NCBI GenBank assembly: GCA_964584935.1
Contig: CAZPBN010000012.1
Coordinates: 34,740 to 98,739 of the forward strand
Direction: 5' to 3'
DNA: 64,000 nt
From: CAZPBN01 sp964584935
GTDB lineage: Bacteria; Acidobacteriota; Aminicenantia; Aminicenantales; Aminicenantaceae
Both the position numbers and the translations under genes were made by a program. Every line of letters begins with the position of its first letter. Position 1 is the first letter of the stretch. A model generated the notes under the pieces. The model did not search any database. It saw nothing but the letters and a program-made list of their open reading frames with translations, and was not told the origin of the DNA. Below are positions 9,925 to 18,705 of the stretch, in pieces.

Positions 9925-10443
9925 TCATCTCTTTATAAAATAATCCAGCCCTTTCAGCCTGGAATCAGATTTATCCCTTAAACATTTACACTCACCATTC
10001 TTTATAAGTTTTCCACATACAGGACAAATTCCCTGGCAATCTTTTGAACACAATGGCTTTAAAGGAAATGTCAAATTTAACTGTTCAAGGACTATATCTC
10101 TAATACTGATCTCATAATTGTAATAAAAAAAGGTATTGATATCATTGCTATCTAATTCTAATTGCTCATCTATCACTTCAAAATCTTCAGGAAGATAAAC
10201 TAAATCAAAAAAAGAGTCAATAGGAAATTCAAAGGGGACCAGACACCGGCTACAGACAAAACTAATAAGCGTTTTTACAGAACCTTTTATATAGACTCGC
10301 TCCCCCTCTTTTTTTATTTCGAGGTCAGCATGAACCGGTTCAAGAAAGACAGCATTTTCTTCCACTAGTTCAGAAGTAAGGAATTCAAAGTTCTTACACA
10401 CTCGGCGTCCTTTTTCTGATAATTTTCCTACATCTATAATCAT
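9925..10443 (-). CDS. DUF177 (YceD-like) protein
   Basis: The 172-residue protein fits the YceD/DUF177 family, found upstream of rpmF and linked in plants and bacteria to 23S rRNA accumulation. Four cysteines arranged as C-x2-C (VCSRCLVPFEFP) and CSKDCQGICPVCGK suggest metal binding. It is the first gene of the operon, behind GGAGGAAT and a near-consensus promoter at 10467-10494. Molecular function is not established from sequence. Confidence 0.9.
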   Translation of the reverse strand: MIIDVGKLSEKGRRVCKNFEFLTSELVEENAVFLEPVHADLEIKKEGERVYIKGSVKTLISFVCSRCLVPFEFPIDSFFDLVYLPEDFEVIDEQLELDSNDINTFFYYNYEISIRDIVLEQLNLTFPLKPLCSKDCQGICPVCGKLIKNGECKCLRDKSDSRLKGLDYFIKR

Positions 10444-10466
10444 TATTCCTCCAAAATTGTCATATA

Positions 10467-10494
10467 ATTATAACATCTTACTTCCCTTTGTCAA
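10467..10494 (-). promoter_or_regulatory. Sigma-70-type promoter of the fab/plsX operon
   Basis: On the minus strand TTGACA (10494-10489) and TATAAT (10472-10467) are separated by 16 bases, matching both consensus hexamers. The ATG of the DUF177 gene is about 25 bases beyond the -10 box, with GGAGGAA in between. This should drive DUF177-rpmF-plsX-fabG-acpP-fabF. Confidence 0.75.
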
Positions 10495-10658
10495 TAACAT
10501 CAAATCTCTGAATTTCCCCTAAAAAATGCACTGTTTTTCGCTCAAATTAAAGTTATTTCATTCTTTAGCGGATTTTAAATACCAAAAACCGATTATAACT
10601 AGGCTGTCTTTCTTTCAATTTTACTCTTTACCATGTATAATATTTTGGTAGAGAGAAA

Positions 10659-10931
10659 TTGTCTAAAACACATGGATTTAACTCAGAAATCAAACACAAG
10701 GGGAAACTCTATCATGTCCAGACTCAAGACAAGGGGCCTTCCGCCCAATACATCGAATCCATCATATACAGATCGGGAAAATTTCTTTCTATGAGAAAAT
10801 CATATTATACTGACTTTATGAACAATCCTGATTTAAAAACTCATATAAATAGAATGATCAGAGACCAACACTCAAAAATACTGGAGAATATTTCTCAGGG
10901 CAAAATCGATTCCTCTAACTCCCCAGATTAA
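10659..10931 (+). CDS. Small conserved cytoplasmic protein of unknown function
   Basis: The 90-residue protein begins at a TTG and has no signal or membrane segment. It contains HGFNSEIKHKGKLYHVQTQD, a beta-rich start also seen in short hypothetical proteins of Deltaproteobacteria and Acidobacteriota, followed by a helical C-terminus with KTHINRMIRDQHSKI. A TATAAT at 10635-10640 lies just upstream, which would give a very short leader, and GAGAGA precedes the start. Function unknown; the family resemblance is from memory. Confidence 0.7.
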   Translation: MSKTHGFNSEIKHKGKLYHVQTQDKGPSAQYIESIIYRSGKFLSMRKSYYTDFMNNPDLKTHINRMIRDQHSKILENISQGKIDSSNSPD

Positions 10932-10957
10932 ACAATAAACATGCAAAGCACAGTAAA

Positions 10958-10985
10958 ACAGCTGACATGTTTGCTGTCAATTTTT
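10958..10985 (+). terminator. Weak hairpin between the 90-aa gene and polA
   Basis: ACAGC (10958-10962) can pair with GCTGT (10973-10977), followed by CAATTTTTAAAA. Only five base pairs, so it is a weak terminator candidate. Confidence 0.25.
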
Positions 10986-10999
10986 AAAATTCTTTTTGA

Positions 11000-13675
11000 A
11001 TGAAAAAAAAACAGCTTTTTCTCATCGATTGCTCTTCTTTATTTTACCGCTCTTTTTATGCTATTAAGCACCTTTCCAATTCCCAGGGATTTCCCACTAA
11101 TGCCATTTTTGGCTTTATCAATATGTTAAGAAAAATAAAAAAAAATGAACATCCGGATTATATGGGGCTTATCTTTGACGCCAAAGGCCCAACCGTTCGT
11201 CATAAAGAATTCAAAGACTATAAAGCTCAAAGAAAACCCATGCCTGAGGATTTGGTTGTTCAGGTCCCTGTTATTAAAAAAATAGCAAAGGCTATGAATC
11301 TTGCTTCCTTTGAATTCCAGGAATATGAGGCAGATGATGTGTTGGGAAGCCTTGCCAATAAAATTCAGGAAAAAGATCTCCATGTGGTGGTCGTCACCAC
11401 GGATAAAGACCTTCTCCAGCTTGTCAATAAGACAACATCTATCTATCATCCTGTCAAGGAGGTCTATCTGGATGGAGACAAAGTCAAAGAAAACTTTGGC
11501 GTCCCCCCTTCCAAGGTTGTGGATGTGCTTGCTCTTTGGGGAGATGCTTCTGATAACATTCCTGGAGTTCCGGGCATAGGAGAAAAAACATCCAAATCAC
11601 TCATACAAGAATTTGGTTCCGTAAATAATCTCATCAATAACTTGCACAAGGTTAAAAACCTCCGTATCAAAGAAAAAATCGAACAGTCGCTTGACCAACT
11701 GAAACAGAGTTATCGACTGGTCGAAATAAGAAAAGACGTTGATATCCATTTCTCTCTTGAAGACTTCATGTTAGCTGAGCCTAACCTGAACGAATTAATC
11801 CCTCTTTTGCAGGAACTAGAATTTTCTTCACTTCTTTCAGAATACACCTCGCAACAGGAAGAAGACAAACAAGACTATAAGACCATTCTGAATGAAGACG
11901 AGCTCAAAAAACTCATTGCCCGTATAAAAAAGGAAAAGCATGTCTCTATAGACACAGAAACAGACAGCCCTTTTCCCACCCAGGCGCATTTAGTGGGAAT
12001 CTCTTTTTCAACAAGCCCTCACCATGCCCACTATCTCCCTCTTTGCCATGATTACCCGGGAGCTCCCCAACAGATTCCCAAGAAAAAAGCACTGGATCTC
12101 CTTAAAGAAATCCTCTCTGATCCTAAAATTAAAAAAACAGGCCACAATATCAAATATGATGACATCGTGTTAAAGCGGGAGGGACAGGAAATTCAGGGAA
12201 TTGATTCCGATACGATGCTCCTTTCCTATCTCCTTGAACCAACCTGGGGACAACATAACCTGGACAAACTTGCCTCCATATATCTCCATAGAAAGACCAT
12301 TGCTTATGAAGATGTCACGGGAAAAGGAAAGAACCAAATCACAATCAATGCTGTGGATATAGAGAAAGTCACCCCCTACGCCTGTCAGGATGCAGATTTT
12401 GCCTATCAATTGAGTTCTCTTCTAAAGCCGAAAGTGCACAAAGCAGGGCTTGAACCGCTTTACCGCGATATCGAACGGCCTTTAATAAAAGTCCTGGCAT
12501 CTATGGAAATGGCTGGGGTGAAAATCGATAAAGACGTTCTAAAAAACATTTCTTTTGAATTAAAAGTGGAGCTCCAGCATCTCAAAAAAAAAATCTACCA
12601 GCACAGCGGAGTGGAATTCAACCTCAATTCCCCTCAGCAGTTAGGAGAAGTTCTGTTCAACAAATTGAAACTCCCAGCAACAAAAAAAACAAAGAAAACA
12701 AGACAATTTTCAACCGGCATGGATATTCTCAATGAACTTGCTCTTAGTTATCCTATAGCCAAATATATACTAGAATACAGAAAGCTCGGAAAATTAAAAT
12801 CAACCTATGCAGATTCTCTTCCCAAGTTAATCAATCCGGAAACAAACAGGATCCACACCTCTTACAACCAAACCGTCACCGCCACGGGCAGGCTTTCCAG
12901 CAGCGATCCGAATCTTCAAAACATTCCTGTCAGAGGAAAACTGGGAGTGAGATTCAGGCAGGCCTTTATTCCTGAAAAAGGATGCTTCCTTCTTTCTGCT
13001 GATTATTCTCAGATAGAGTTGAGAGTACTTGCCCATCTTTCCAATGATCCTGCCCTCATCAAGACTTTTCTTGATGACCAAGATGTCCATAAGGAAACAG
13101 CCCAGAGAATCTTTGGAGACACTTTATTCCTCTCTGAAGAGGAACAAAGACGGAGAGCTAAAATCATCAACTTCAGTGTTATTTACGGAGCTTCTGCTTT
13201 TTCACTGGCAAGAGAGTTAGGCGTCTCCAATTCCGAGGCTCAAAAATTCATTGATCTTTACTATGAAAAATACCCCCGGGTTAAAGAATATCTTGAAGGA
13301 AAAGTCAAGGAAGCCCAAGAGAAAGGATTTTCTGAGACCCTTTTTGGAAGGAGACGACAAGTCCCTGAGCTCATACACAATAACAAACAAACCCATCAAG
13401 CAGGTAGGAGAATTGCCCTTAATGCTCCCATTCAAGGCACAGCCGCTGACCTCATTAAAAAAGCGATGATCGATATCTGGGAGCACAACAGCCAGAAAAA
13501 ACTTCAATCCAAAATGATCCTTCAAGTGCATGATGAACTTGTGTTTGAAGTCCCGGATAACGAGTTAGATCAACTGGAAGCCATTGTAAAGGAAGGAATG
13601 GAGAATGTTTTCCCCTTAAAAGTCCCTCTGAAAGTCAATATGAACTTTGGAATCAATTGGGCTGAAACCAAATAA
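11000..13675 (+). CDS. polA: DNA polymerase I
   Basis: The 891-residue enzyme has all three domains. The N-terminal 5'-3' exonuclease shows EADDVLGSLA and GDASDNIPGVPGIGEKT. The middle proofreading exonuclease is intact: Asp318 and Glu320 in SIDTETDS, GHNIKYD and YACQDAD. The polymerase domain has motif A SADYSQIELR (Asp near 668), the O-helix INFSVIYGAS and motif C QVHDELVFE. It fills gaps and removes RNA primers in replication and repair. No convincing Shine-Dalgarno precedes the ATG. Unlike many thermophile homologues, the proofreading residues are retained. Confidence 0.98.
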   Translation: MKKKQLFLIDCSSLFYRSFYAIKHLSNSQGFPTNAIFGFINMLRKIKKNEHPDYMGLIFDAKGPTVRHKEFKDYKAQRKPMPEDLVVQVPVIKKIAKAMNLASFEFQEYEADDVLGSLANKIQEKDLHVVVVTTDKDLLQLVNKTTSIYHPVKEVYLDGDKVKENFGVPPSKVVDVLALWGDASDNIPGVPGIGEKTSKSLIQEFGSVNNLINNLHKVKNLRIKEKIEQSLDQLKQSYRLVEIRKDVDIHFSLEDFMLAEPNLNELIPLLQELEFSSLLSEYTSQQEEDKQDYKTILNEDELKKLIARIKKEKHVSIDTETDSPFPTQAHLVGISFSTSPHHAHYLPLCHDYPGAPQQIPKKKALDLLKEILSDPKIKKTGHNIKYDDIVLKREGQEIQGIDSDTMLLSYLLEPTWGQHNLDKLASIYLHRKTIAYEDVTGKGKNQITINAVDIEKVTPYACQDADFAYQLSSLLKPKVHKAGLEPLYRDIERPLIKVLASMEMAGVKIDKDVLKNISFELKVELQHLKKKIYQHSGVEFNLNSPQQLGEVLFNKLKLPATKKTKKTRQFSTGMDILNELALSYPIAKYILEYRKLGKLKSTYADSLPKLINPETNRIHTSYNQTVTATGRLSSSDPNLQNIPVRGKLGVRFRQAFIPEKGCFLLSADYSQIELRVLAHLSNDPALIKTFLDDQDVHKETAQRIFGDTLFLSEEEQRRRAKIINFSVIYGASAFSLARELGVSNSEAQKFIDLYYEKYPRVKEYLEGKVKEAQEKGFSETLFGRRRQVPELIHNNKQTHQAGRRIALNAPIQGTAADLIKKAMIDIWEHNSQKKLQSKMILQVHDELVFEVPDNELDQLEAIVKEGMENVFPLKVPLKVNMNFGINWAETK

Positions 13676-13836
13676 GTGGGAACAAAGTCTCAGGTGATAA
13701 ATTGTTTATTTTCACCTCTTCCTCACACTTTCTAGATTATCACCAACGATGCTGTAGGAAACAAACACCTTCTGTCAATGCGCATAAGAATTATTCCAGC
13801 TCCCTGATTGAATATGAAGAAAAGCTGCAATTGTGC

Positions 13837-13886
13837 TATAATAATGGGATTCCGAATATAAACTGTCCGTCAGGAGAGGCGGGCAG
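13837..13886 (+). promoter_or_regulatory. Possible promoter -10 box and leader hairpin for the small basic gene
   Basis: TATAAT stands at 13837-13842. Twenty bases on, CTGTCCG (13863-13869) pairs with CGGGCAG (13880-13886), one pair being G-T. No good -35 box is seen. The arrangement would place the hairpin in the leader of the small gene at 13924. Confidence 0.3.
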
Positions 13887-13923
13887 CCTATTTCATCGAA
13901 CGGAAGGATTTTAGGATAGTCTA

Positions 13924-14064
13924 ATGAAAACCGAAGACAAATACAAACGCAAATCATTCTGGAAAAAGAAGAAGGACAACGAAGCACCTTCGCCCTCCAG
14001 GAGAGGCAAGGGCAGCAAAAAAAAATACAAGCCCAAGCTAAATATTCCCTCAAAAAAAAATTGA
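13924..14064 (+). CDS. Small lysine/arginine-rich protein (46 aa)
   Basis: The short frame encodes 46 residues, about 45 percent Lys or Arg, with KSFWKKKKDNEAPSPSRRGK and a basic tail. The upstream sequence AAGGATTTTAGGATAG gives a fair ribosome binding site and a -10 box lies about 80 bases ahead. Composition suits an RNA- or DNA-binding or ribosome-associated peptide, but no family is recognised. The alternative is a chance frame in A-rich DNA. Confidence 0.4.
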   Translation: MKTEDKYKRKSFWKKKKDNEAPSPSRRGKGSKKKYKPKLNIPSKKN

Positions 14065-14290
14065 GAGGGTCAAATCTTTCTAAAAGACAAAACAGTCATT
14101 ATCTTAGCCATGAAACTGTCATTAATAGAGCTCTGACTCCTTCTCTTTTCTTCAAATTATAATGAAATTAAATAAAATTGAATGTGTTTTTTATAATCCA
14201 AACAAAGGTATAATAATATATATCAGGAAAGAAAGAAAAAAATGGATATCCACATCATAAAAGCGGGTATCAGCATCTGGATTGAATTAT

Positions 14291-15973
14291 TTATCGAACA
14301 CAGGCTTTTTCCTTTAGCTCGGCAATCTTTCTAGAAATCAGTCTTTTTATTTCCTTTGCCTCGATAAATCCGATCACTCTATCATCATCAGACACAACCG
14401 GCATACATTCCAGACGGTTTTTCTCTAAAGAATCTTTCACCTCTGTCATAGGGCTATTTGGTTTTGCCACTTCGATAACAGGGTCCATCAAATCGTATGC
14501 CAATAAAAACTCATTCAGTCCTGTCAACATAAAGGTGTTTTTAATGTTATCAACAGATATGATTCCCTTTATCTGTTTTTCTTCATTAACCACCGGGAAA
14601 GACAAATTAGGATTGTTACAGAACATTTCCAGAATCTTTGATAAGGACATATGTTGATACACAAGAGGAGGATTTTTTTCCATAATATCTTCTGCCTTAC
14701 TCCTTCGAATCAAATCTTCCTCTGTGATGTTCAATCCGGCTTCCCCTGCTTTGGTGACTGCCATCTTAACAAAGTAAGGCCCTGCCATTTCAAGAATGAA
14801 CACTGTGGATACAATGATGATAACCACAGCATTGCTGATCATCCCCTGAAAATTGTGGCTCACCAGAATGGACAACCCAATAGCCACGCCTGCCTGGCTG
14901 AAAAGACACAAGGGCAGATACTTTTGAACGGTTTTTGAAGCATTGGAAAGGCGCGCTCCGAAATTGGCGCCGGATATTTTCCCTGCAGTCCTTCCAATCA
15001 AATAGGCAGTTCCCAGCAAAATCATGGAAAGGCTCATATAACTCAAATTGAGCTTCGCCCCAACAAGCACAAAAAAAAGCACATATATGGGCGGAGTGAA
15101 GCCTCCGATCAATTTGAACATATCTTTGCTCTTTCGAGGGCAGGAATTAACCACGGTCACTCCTAATGCCATGGCTGCTAACAAAATGTCCACATTGATC
15201 AATAACGAAACCCCCAAAACAAGCATGACTGTTCCAATTGAAAAGGCAAGGATCCTGTCCTCCTCGCTGTATTTTCTCAGAAGTTTGCTGAGAATAAGTC
15301 CTGATATGACCCCTATCATTATCGATCCTAAGATCTCATACACAGGAAAAAAAATAGAATAAATGAGCCCGTTGCTCACATTCCCTACCATCGCTCCTGC
15401 TATTCCTGAAGCAATGGCAAAAAGCAAAAGAGCCAATCCATCATCCATGGCAACAATTCCCAGAACGGTGGTGGTTAAAGGCCCTTTGCTTCTGTATTCC
15501 CACAGGACACTTGTTGTCGCTGCCGGAGCTGTGGCTGAGGCAATAGCCCCGAGTAGAAGCCCCAGCGCTAAAGCGATATTTGCCTCCATAAAAAAACTGC
15601 CCACAATTCCCACAAGCACAAAAACCAAAACAAAGGCGCTGATTCCTTCACAGAGAAGAACAGTTATGATTTGTCTCCCGTACTTTCTAAATGTTTCTTT
15701 TTTCAGTTCCCCCCCGATCATAAAACCAATGAGCCCCAGGGCAAAATAATTGAACGGTTGGAACATTTCGATTGTCTGTTCGCCCACAATTCCAATTCCT
15801 GTTTGCCCAATTAAAATTCCCACAGTGATATAGCCCACCACCTGAGGTGTTTTTAATTTTTGAAACAGCCTGCCGCCAATCGTTCCCCCAAACAAAGCCA
15901 GTCCAAGGAGAATCAAAATATTCAGATGAATGTGGGACAATTGGGATATAAGGTCAGATATTTGATCGAACAA
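14291..15973 (-). CDS. CPA2/Kef-type cation:proton antiporter with two CBS domains
   Basis: The 560-residue protein has about 12 hydrophobic helices over residues 15-400, with LFGGTIGGRLFQKLKTPQVVGYITVG at the start typical of CPA2 exchangers (described here by its ends LFGGTIG and GYITVG) and ATAPAATTSV plus the acidic VAMDDGLALL segment of the ion path. Residues about 430-555 form a CBS pair (EDIMEKNPPLV and YDLMDPVIEV) in place of the usual TrkA-N domain, suggesting adenine-nucleotide control. It would exchange Na+ or K+ for H+ across the inner membrane; the ion cannot be told from sequence. It stands alone. Confidence 0.85.
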   Translation of the reverse strand: MFDQISDLISQLSHIHLNILILLGLALFGGTIGGRLFQKLKTPQVVGYITVGILIGQTGIGIVGEQTIEMFQPFNYFALGLIGFMIGGELKKETFRKYGRQIITVLLCEGISAFVLVFVLVGIVGSFFMEANIALALGLLLGAIASATAPAATTSVLWEYRSKGPLTTTVLGIVAMDDGLALLLFAIASGIAGAMVGNVSNGLIYSIFFPVYEILGSIMIGVISGLILSKLLRKYSEEDRILAFSIGTVMLVLGVSLLINVDILLAAMALGVTVVNSCPRKSKDMFKLIGGFTPPIYVLFFVLVGAKLNLSYMSLSMILLGTAYLIGRTAGKISGANFGARLSNASKTVQKYLPLCLFSQAGVAIGLSILVSHNFQGMISNAVVIIIVSTVFILEMAGPYFVKMAVTKAGEAGLNITEEDLIRRSKAEDIMEKNPPLVYQHMSLSKILEMFCNNPNLSFPVVNEEKQIKGIISVDNIKNTFMLTGLNEFLLAYDLMDPVIEVAKPNSPMTEVKDSLEKNRLECMPVVSDDDRVIGFIEAKEIKRLISRKIAELKEKACVR

Positions 15974-16302
15974 TTTTACAGTCCTGGAAATCTTGAATCA
16001 TGCTTGATATAAGATTTTACAGCTTCAGGCCGGATTTAATCTCAGTTTTAAATTTTATTACATACCATAGATGAAGTCAATTCTGTATTTCTGCTGAATT
16101 CTCCCTTTTTTCTTCATAGGAGGATAACGGTAGACAGTCTCAAGTTAAGGAATTCAAAAACAAGCCGCATTTCAGGACTCATGCCTCTCCGAGGAATCGT
16201 GTCCCCTCGTTTTTCAAACGATTTTCTATCCCAAATAATCCTATTTGCAAATTCATTTGGACTGTGTTAAGGCTTATTATTAATGACTAAGGAGGATTGG
16301 AT
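15974..16302 (+). promoter_or_regulatory. Long leader region of guaA with alternative hairpins
   Basis: 329 bases without a gene. Within it, GGAC (16175-16178) can pair with GTCC (16201-16204) enclosing CCTC (16184-16187) with GAGG (16191-16194). Alternatively CGAGG (16190-16194) pairs with CCTCG (16205-16209), followed by TTTTTC, like a weak terminator. The two folds share the GAGG strand and exclude each other. No purine riboswitch core was recognised. Confidence 0.35.
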
Positions 16303-17265
16303 ATGATTAAGGAAATCACAGCCAAAGAGCTCAATCCAGAACGTTTCATCAAAGAACAGGTGGAACAAATAAAGACCGCCGTGGGGGAAGGACAGGCAAT
16401 CAATGCCTTATCCGGCGGTGTGGATTCATCCACAGTCACTATCCTGGGACATAAGGCTTTGGGAGATCGTCTCAAAACCGTTTTTGTTGACAACGGTCTC
16501 ATGCGGGAAGGGGAATCCCAGAGAGTGGTTGATACTTTTAAGAAACTGGGAATTGTTGTGGATGTTGTGGACGCCCGCCAGGAATTTTTTGATGCCCTTA
16601 AAGGGATAACCGATCCTGAAGAAAAACGGGAAGCCATCACCCAGACCTTTTATAAAAAGGTCTTTGGGCGGCTGGTGAAAGAAAGCGGAGCTCAGTTTGT
16701 GCTTCAAGGAACCATTCTCACTGATGTTGACGAAACCACCGCCGGAATCAAGAGGCAGCACAATGTGTTCGAACAGATGGGCATTGATCCGCAGGAAAGC
16801 TTTGGTTATCAAATAATAGAACCCCTAATCCAGCTTCGGAAAGACGGTGTCAGAAAAGTAGGGGAAGCCCTTGGCCTGCCTGAAGAGCTTTTTGACAGGA
16901 TTCCATTTCCCGGCCCAGCGCTATCAGCAAGGGTGATCGGGGAGGCAAGCCCGAAACGGATCGAGACCGTGCGCAAAGCCACAAGAGTGGTGGAACAAAT
17001 CCTCAAAGACAGCGGGGCTTTCCAATATATGGCTATCCTTCACAATGATCGGGTTACAGGTATACGAGAAGGAAAAAGGGATTTTGGTCATCAGATTGAA
17101 GTGCGCTGCTGGAACAGCACAGATGCTAGAACAGCCACTCCCTCTCACCTTCCATTTGACATCCTTGAAAATCTAGCAGCTAAAATTATCCAGGAGGTGC
17201 CCGGTATTGTCAGTGTGACCTACAATATTGCCTCCAAACCTCCCTCAACCCTTGAGGCAGTTTGA
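16303..17265 (+). CDS. guaA: GMP synthase, ATP-pyrophosphatase subunit (stand-alone)
   Basis: The product, about 320 residues, converts XMP to GMP. The PP-loop ALSGGVDSSTV is near residues 36-46, followed by FVDNGLMREGE, GTILTDVDETTAGIKRQHNV and the dimerisation domain ending YNIASKPPSTLEAV. The N-terminal glutamine amidotransferase domain of ordinary bacterial GuaA is absent, and no separate GATase gene is adjacent, so the architecture is the two-subunit form typical of archaea. A TTG two codons upstream keeps the frame, but AAGGAGGA (16289-16296) is correctly spaced for the ATG at 16303. Confidence 0.93.
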   Translation: MIKEITAKELNPERFIKEQVEQIKTAVGEGQAINALSGGVDSSTVTILGHKALGDRLKTVFVDNGLMREGESQRVVDTFKKLGIVVDVVDARQEFFDALKGITDPEEKREAITQTFYKKVFGRLVKESGAQFVLQGTILTDVDETTAGIKRQHNVFEQMGIDPQESFGYQIIEPLIQLRKDGVRKVGEALGLPEELFDRIPFPGPALSARVIGEASPKRIETVRKATRVVEQILKDSGAFQYMAILHNDRVTGIREGKRDFGHQIEVRCWNSTDARTATPSHLPFDILENLAAKIIQEVPGIVSVTYNIASKPPSTLEAV

Positions 17266-17438
17266 TCTTTAAAGCGAGAGAATAATGGCGGCTTTCTCTT
17301 TCCAGGCAAAAATTATTTTTGACTGAATCTGTTTTTCCTTATATGATTGTTTATAAAGAAGATAGTGGGTGAAAATGGAGCCCAGTTATCAAAAAATGAA
17401 TGAAAAGGTTCCTTTCAAACAAAATCATATCCTGTAAA

Positions 17439-18170
17439 ATGCGCATCTGTTTCAGTCAACCGGCATTTATCCCCTGGTGCGGATTCTTCAGCCGCTTAAT
17501 GCATTCCGATCAAATGGTTCTTCTTGATGACACTCTGCTTTCAACCGGATTTACCTATGTGAACCGGAATCGTATCAAGGGCCCTGAAGGGGAGGTTTGG
17601 ATCTCAGTGCCGGTTAAAAAAAAGGGGAAAGGACGTCAGAAGATCAAAGACCTGGAACTCTATCATAAAGATCAATGGGCGAAGGATTTCCTTCTCACTC
17701 TCTGGCATTTTTATGTCAAATCCATATACTTCCAGCCTGTCTATAAAAAAATAAAATATTCTTTGGGCACCCGGGACAGGAGTTTTTTGCATCTGATCCT
17801 CAACCTCCTCAAAGTCATAAAAAGCGAATTTTCCATCAGCCCCAACTTCACTCTTCAATCAGATCTTGGCATTAAAGGGAAAGGAATCGATCTTCTCTTA
17901 TCCATCACCAAAGAACTGAATGCCTCCCAAGTGATTCTGCCTTATTTTTCCAGAAAAGCCATTGACTGGAACCAATTTGCCAGAGAAAACATTGAAGTTT
18001 TTTTTCTGCGCTACGCCCCTCCTCAATATCCTCAATTCTGGGGGAAATTCATCCGGAGACTTTCGGCTCTGGATCTTCTGCTGTGCATGGGAAAGGAAGG
18101 GAGAAAAATTTTAGATAGAGGCTCTCATTTTTATGATTCTGAAAAAAACAACTGTGATTATAAAATTTAA
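17439..18170 (+). CDS. WbqC-like family protein
   Basis: The product of about 243 residues begins MRICFSQPAFIPWCGFFSRL, the typical WbqC start, then DQMVLLDD, NRNRIKGPEG and a WISVPVKKKGKGRQ stretch. WbqC proteins occur in O-antigen or surface-sugar loci and are thought to act in amino-sugar modification, but the reaction is not well defined. An upstream ATG at 17400 extends the frame by 13 residues; the start at 17439 fits the family better. It precedes sixA by 25 bp. Confidence 0.85.
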   Translation: MRICFSQPAFIPWCGFFSRLMHSDQMVLLDDTLLSTGFTYVNRNRIKGPEGEVWISVPVKKKGKGRQKIKDLELYHKDQWAKDFLLTLWHFYVKSIYFQPVYKKIKYSLGTRDRSFLHLILNLLKVIKSEFSISPNFTLQSDLGIKGKGIDLLLSITKELNASQVILPYFSRKAIDWNQFARENIEVFFLRYAPPQYPQFWGKFIRRLSALDLLLCMGKEGRKILDRGSHFYDSEKNNCDYKI

Positions 18171-18195
18171 ATCTTTCTGAAAGGAGGAAACACAA

Positions 18196-18663
18196 ATGAA
18201 ACTTTACCTCGTCCGTCACGCTCAGGCTAAATCAAAGCAAGAGGACCCGGAACGCTCCCTGTCGGAACAAGGACTGTCTGAAATAAACAAAGTGGCTTCT
18301 TTTCTTTCCAGTCAATCAATGATCCAGGTCTCACATGTTTTCCACAGCGGAAAAAACAGAGCCCGCCAGACTGCAGAAGTTCTGTCTGAGCATTTGAATA
18401 TCACTGACAACATCAAAAAAGACTCCAGCCTTGAACCTCTGGAAAATCCAGGCATGTGGGCGAATCGTCTTGTTGATGAAAAAGAAAACATCATGCTGGT
18501 CGGCCATTTGCCTCACTTGAATAAACTGTGCGCCCTTTTGCTTTCCGGCGATGAAGAACATAAAATCGTTGACCTTCCTGGAGCCGGAATTATCTGTCTT
18601 CAAAGAGATGATTCAAACTCATGGATAATCCATTGGATGGTGACTCCAGAAATAGTACCTTAA
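18196..18663 (+). CDS. sixA: SixA-type phosphohistidine phosphatase
   Basis: The 155-residue histidine-phosphatase protein opens MKLYLVRHAQAKSK with the catalytic RHA at 7-9, has SGKNRARQTAEVL and a second catalytic His in MLVGHLPHL. This short form without extra domains matches SixA, which removes phosphate from His on HPt domains or PTS proteins. AAAGGAGG precedes the ATG. The substrate here is unknown. Confidence 0.88.
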   Translation: MKLYLVRHAQAKSKQEDPERSLSEQGLSEINKVASFLSSQSMIQVSHVFHSGKNRARQTAEVLSEHLNITDNIKKDSSLEPLENPGMWANRLVDEKENIMLVGHLPHLNKLCALLLSGDEEHKIVDLPGAGIICLQRDDSNSWIIHWMVTPEIVP

Positions 18664-18679
18664 ATAAAATTGTGATTTT

Positions 18680-18705
18680 AAGAAGCCCCAGGTTCAAAGC
18701 TTCTT
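18680..18705. terminator. Convergent-gene hairpin
   Basis: AAGAAGC (18680-18686) pairs perfectly with GCTTCTT (18699-18705) between the convergent sixA and GNAT-like genes, overlapping the latter's stop. On the minus strand the stem is followed by AAAATC, on the plus strand by CTTG, so the T-run is poor on both. Confidence 0.35.

Noticed and set aside
13702..13914. Plus-strand frame of 70 codons after polA
   Set aside because: No ribosome binding site and composition unlike the neighbours; the small basic gene just downstream is better supported.
15974..16302. Purine riboswitch upstream of guaA
   Set aside because: The conserved three-way junction loops were not found; only the alternative hairpins remain.
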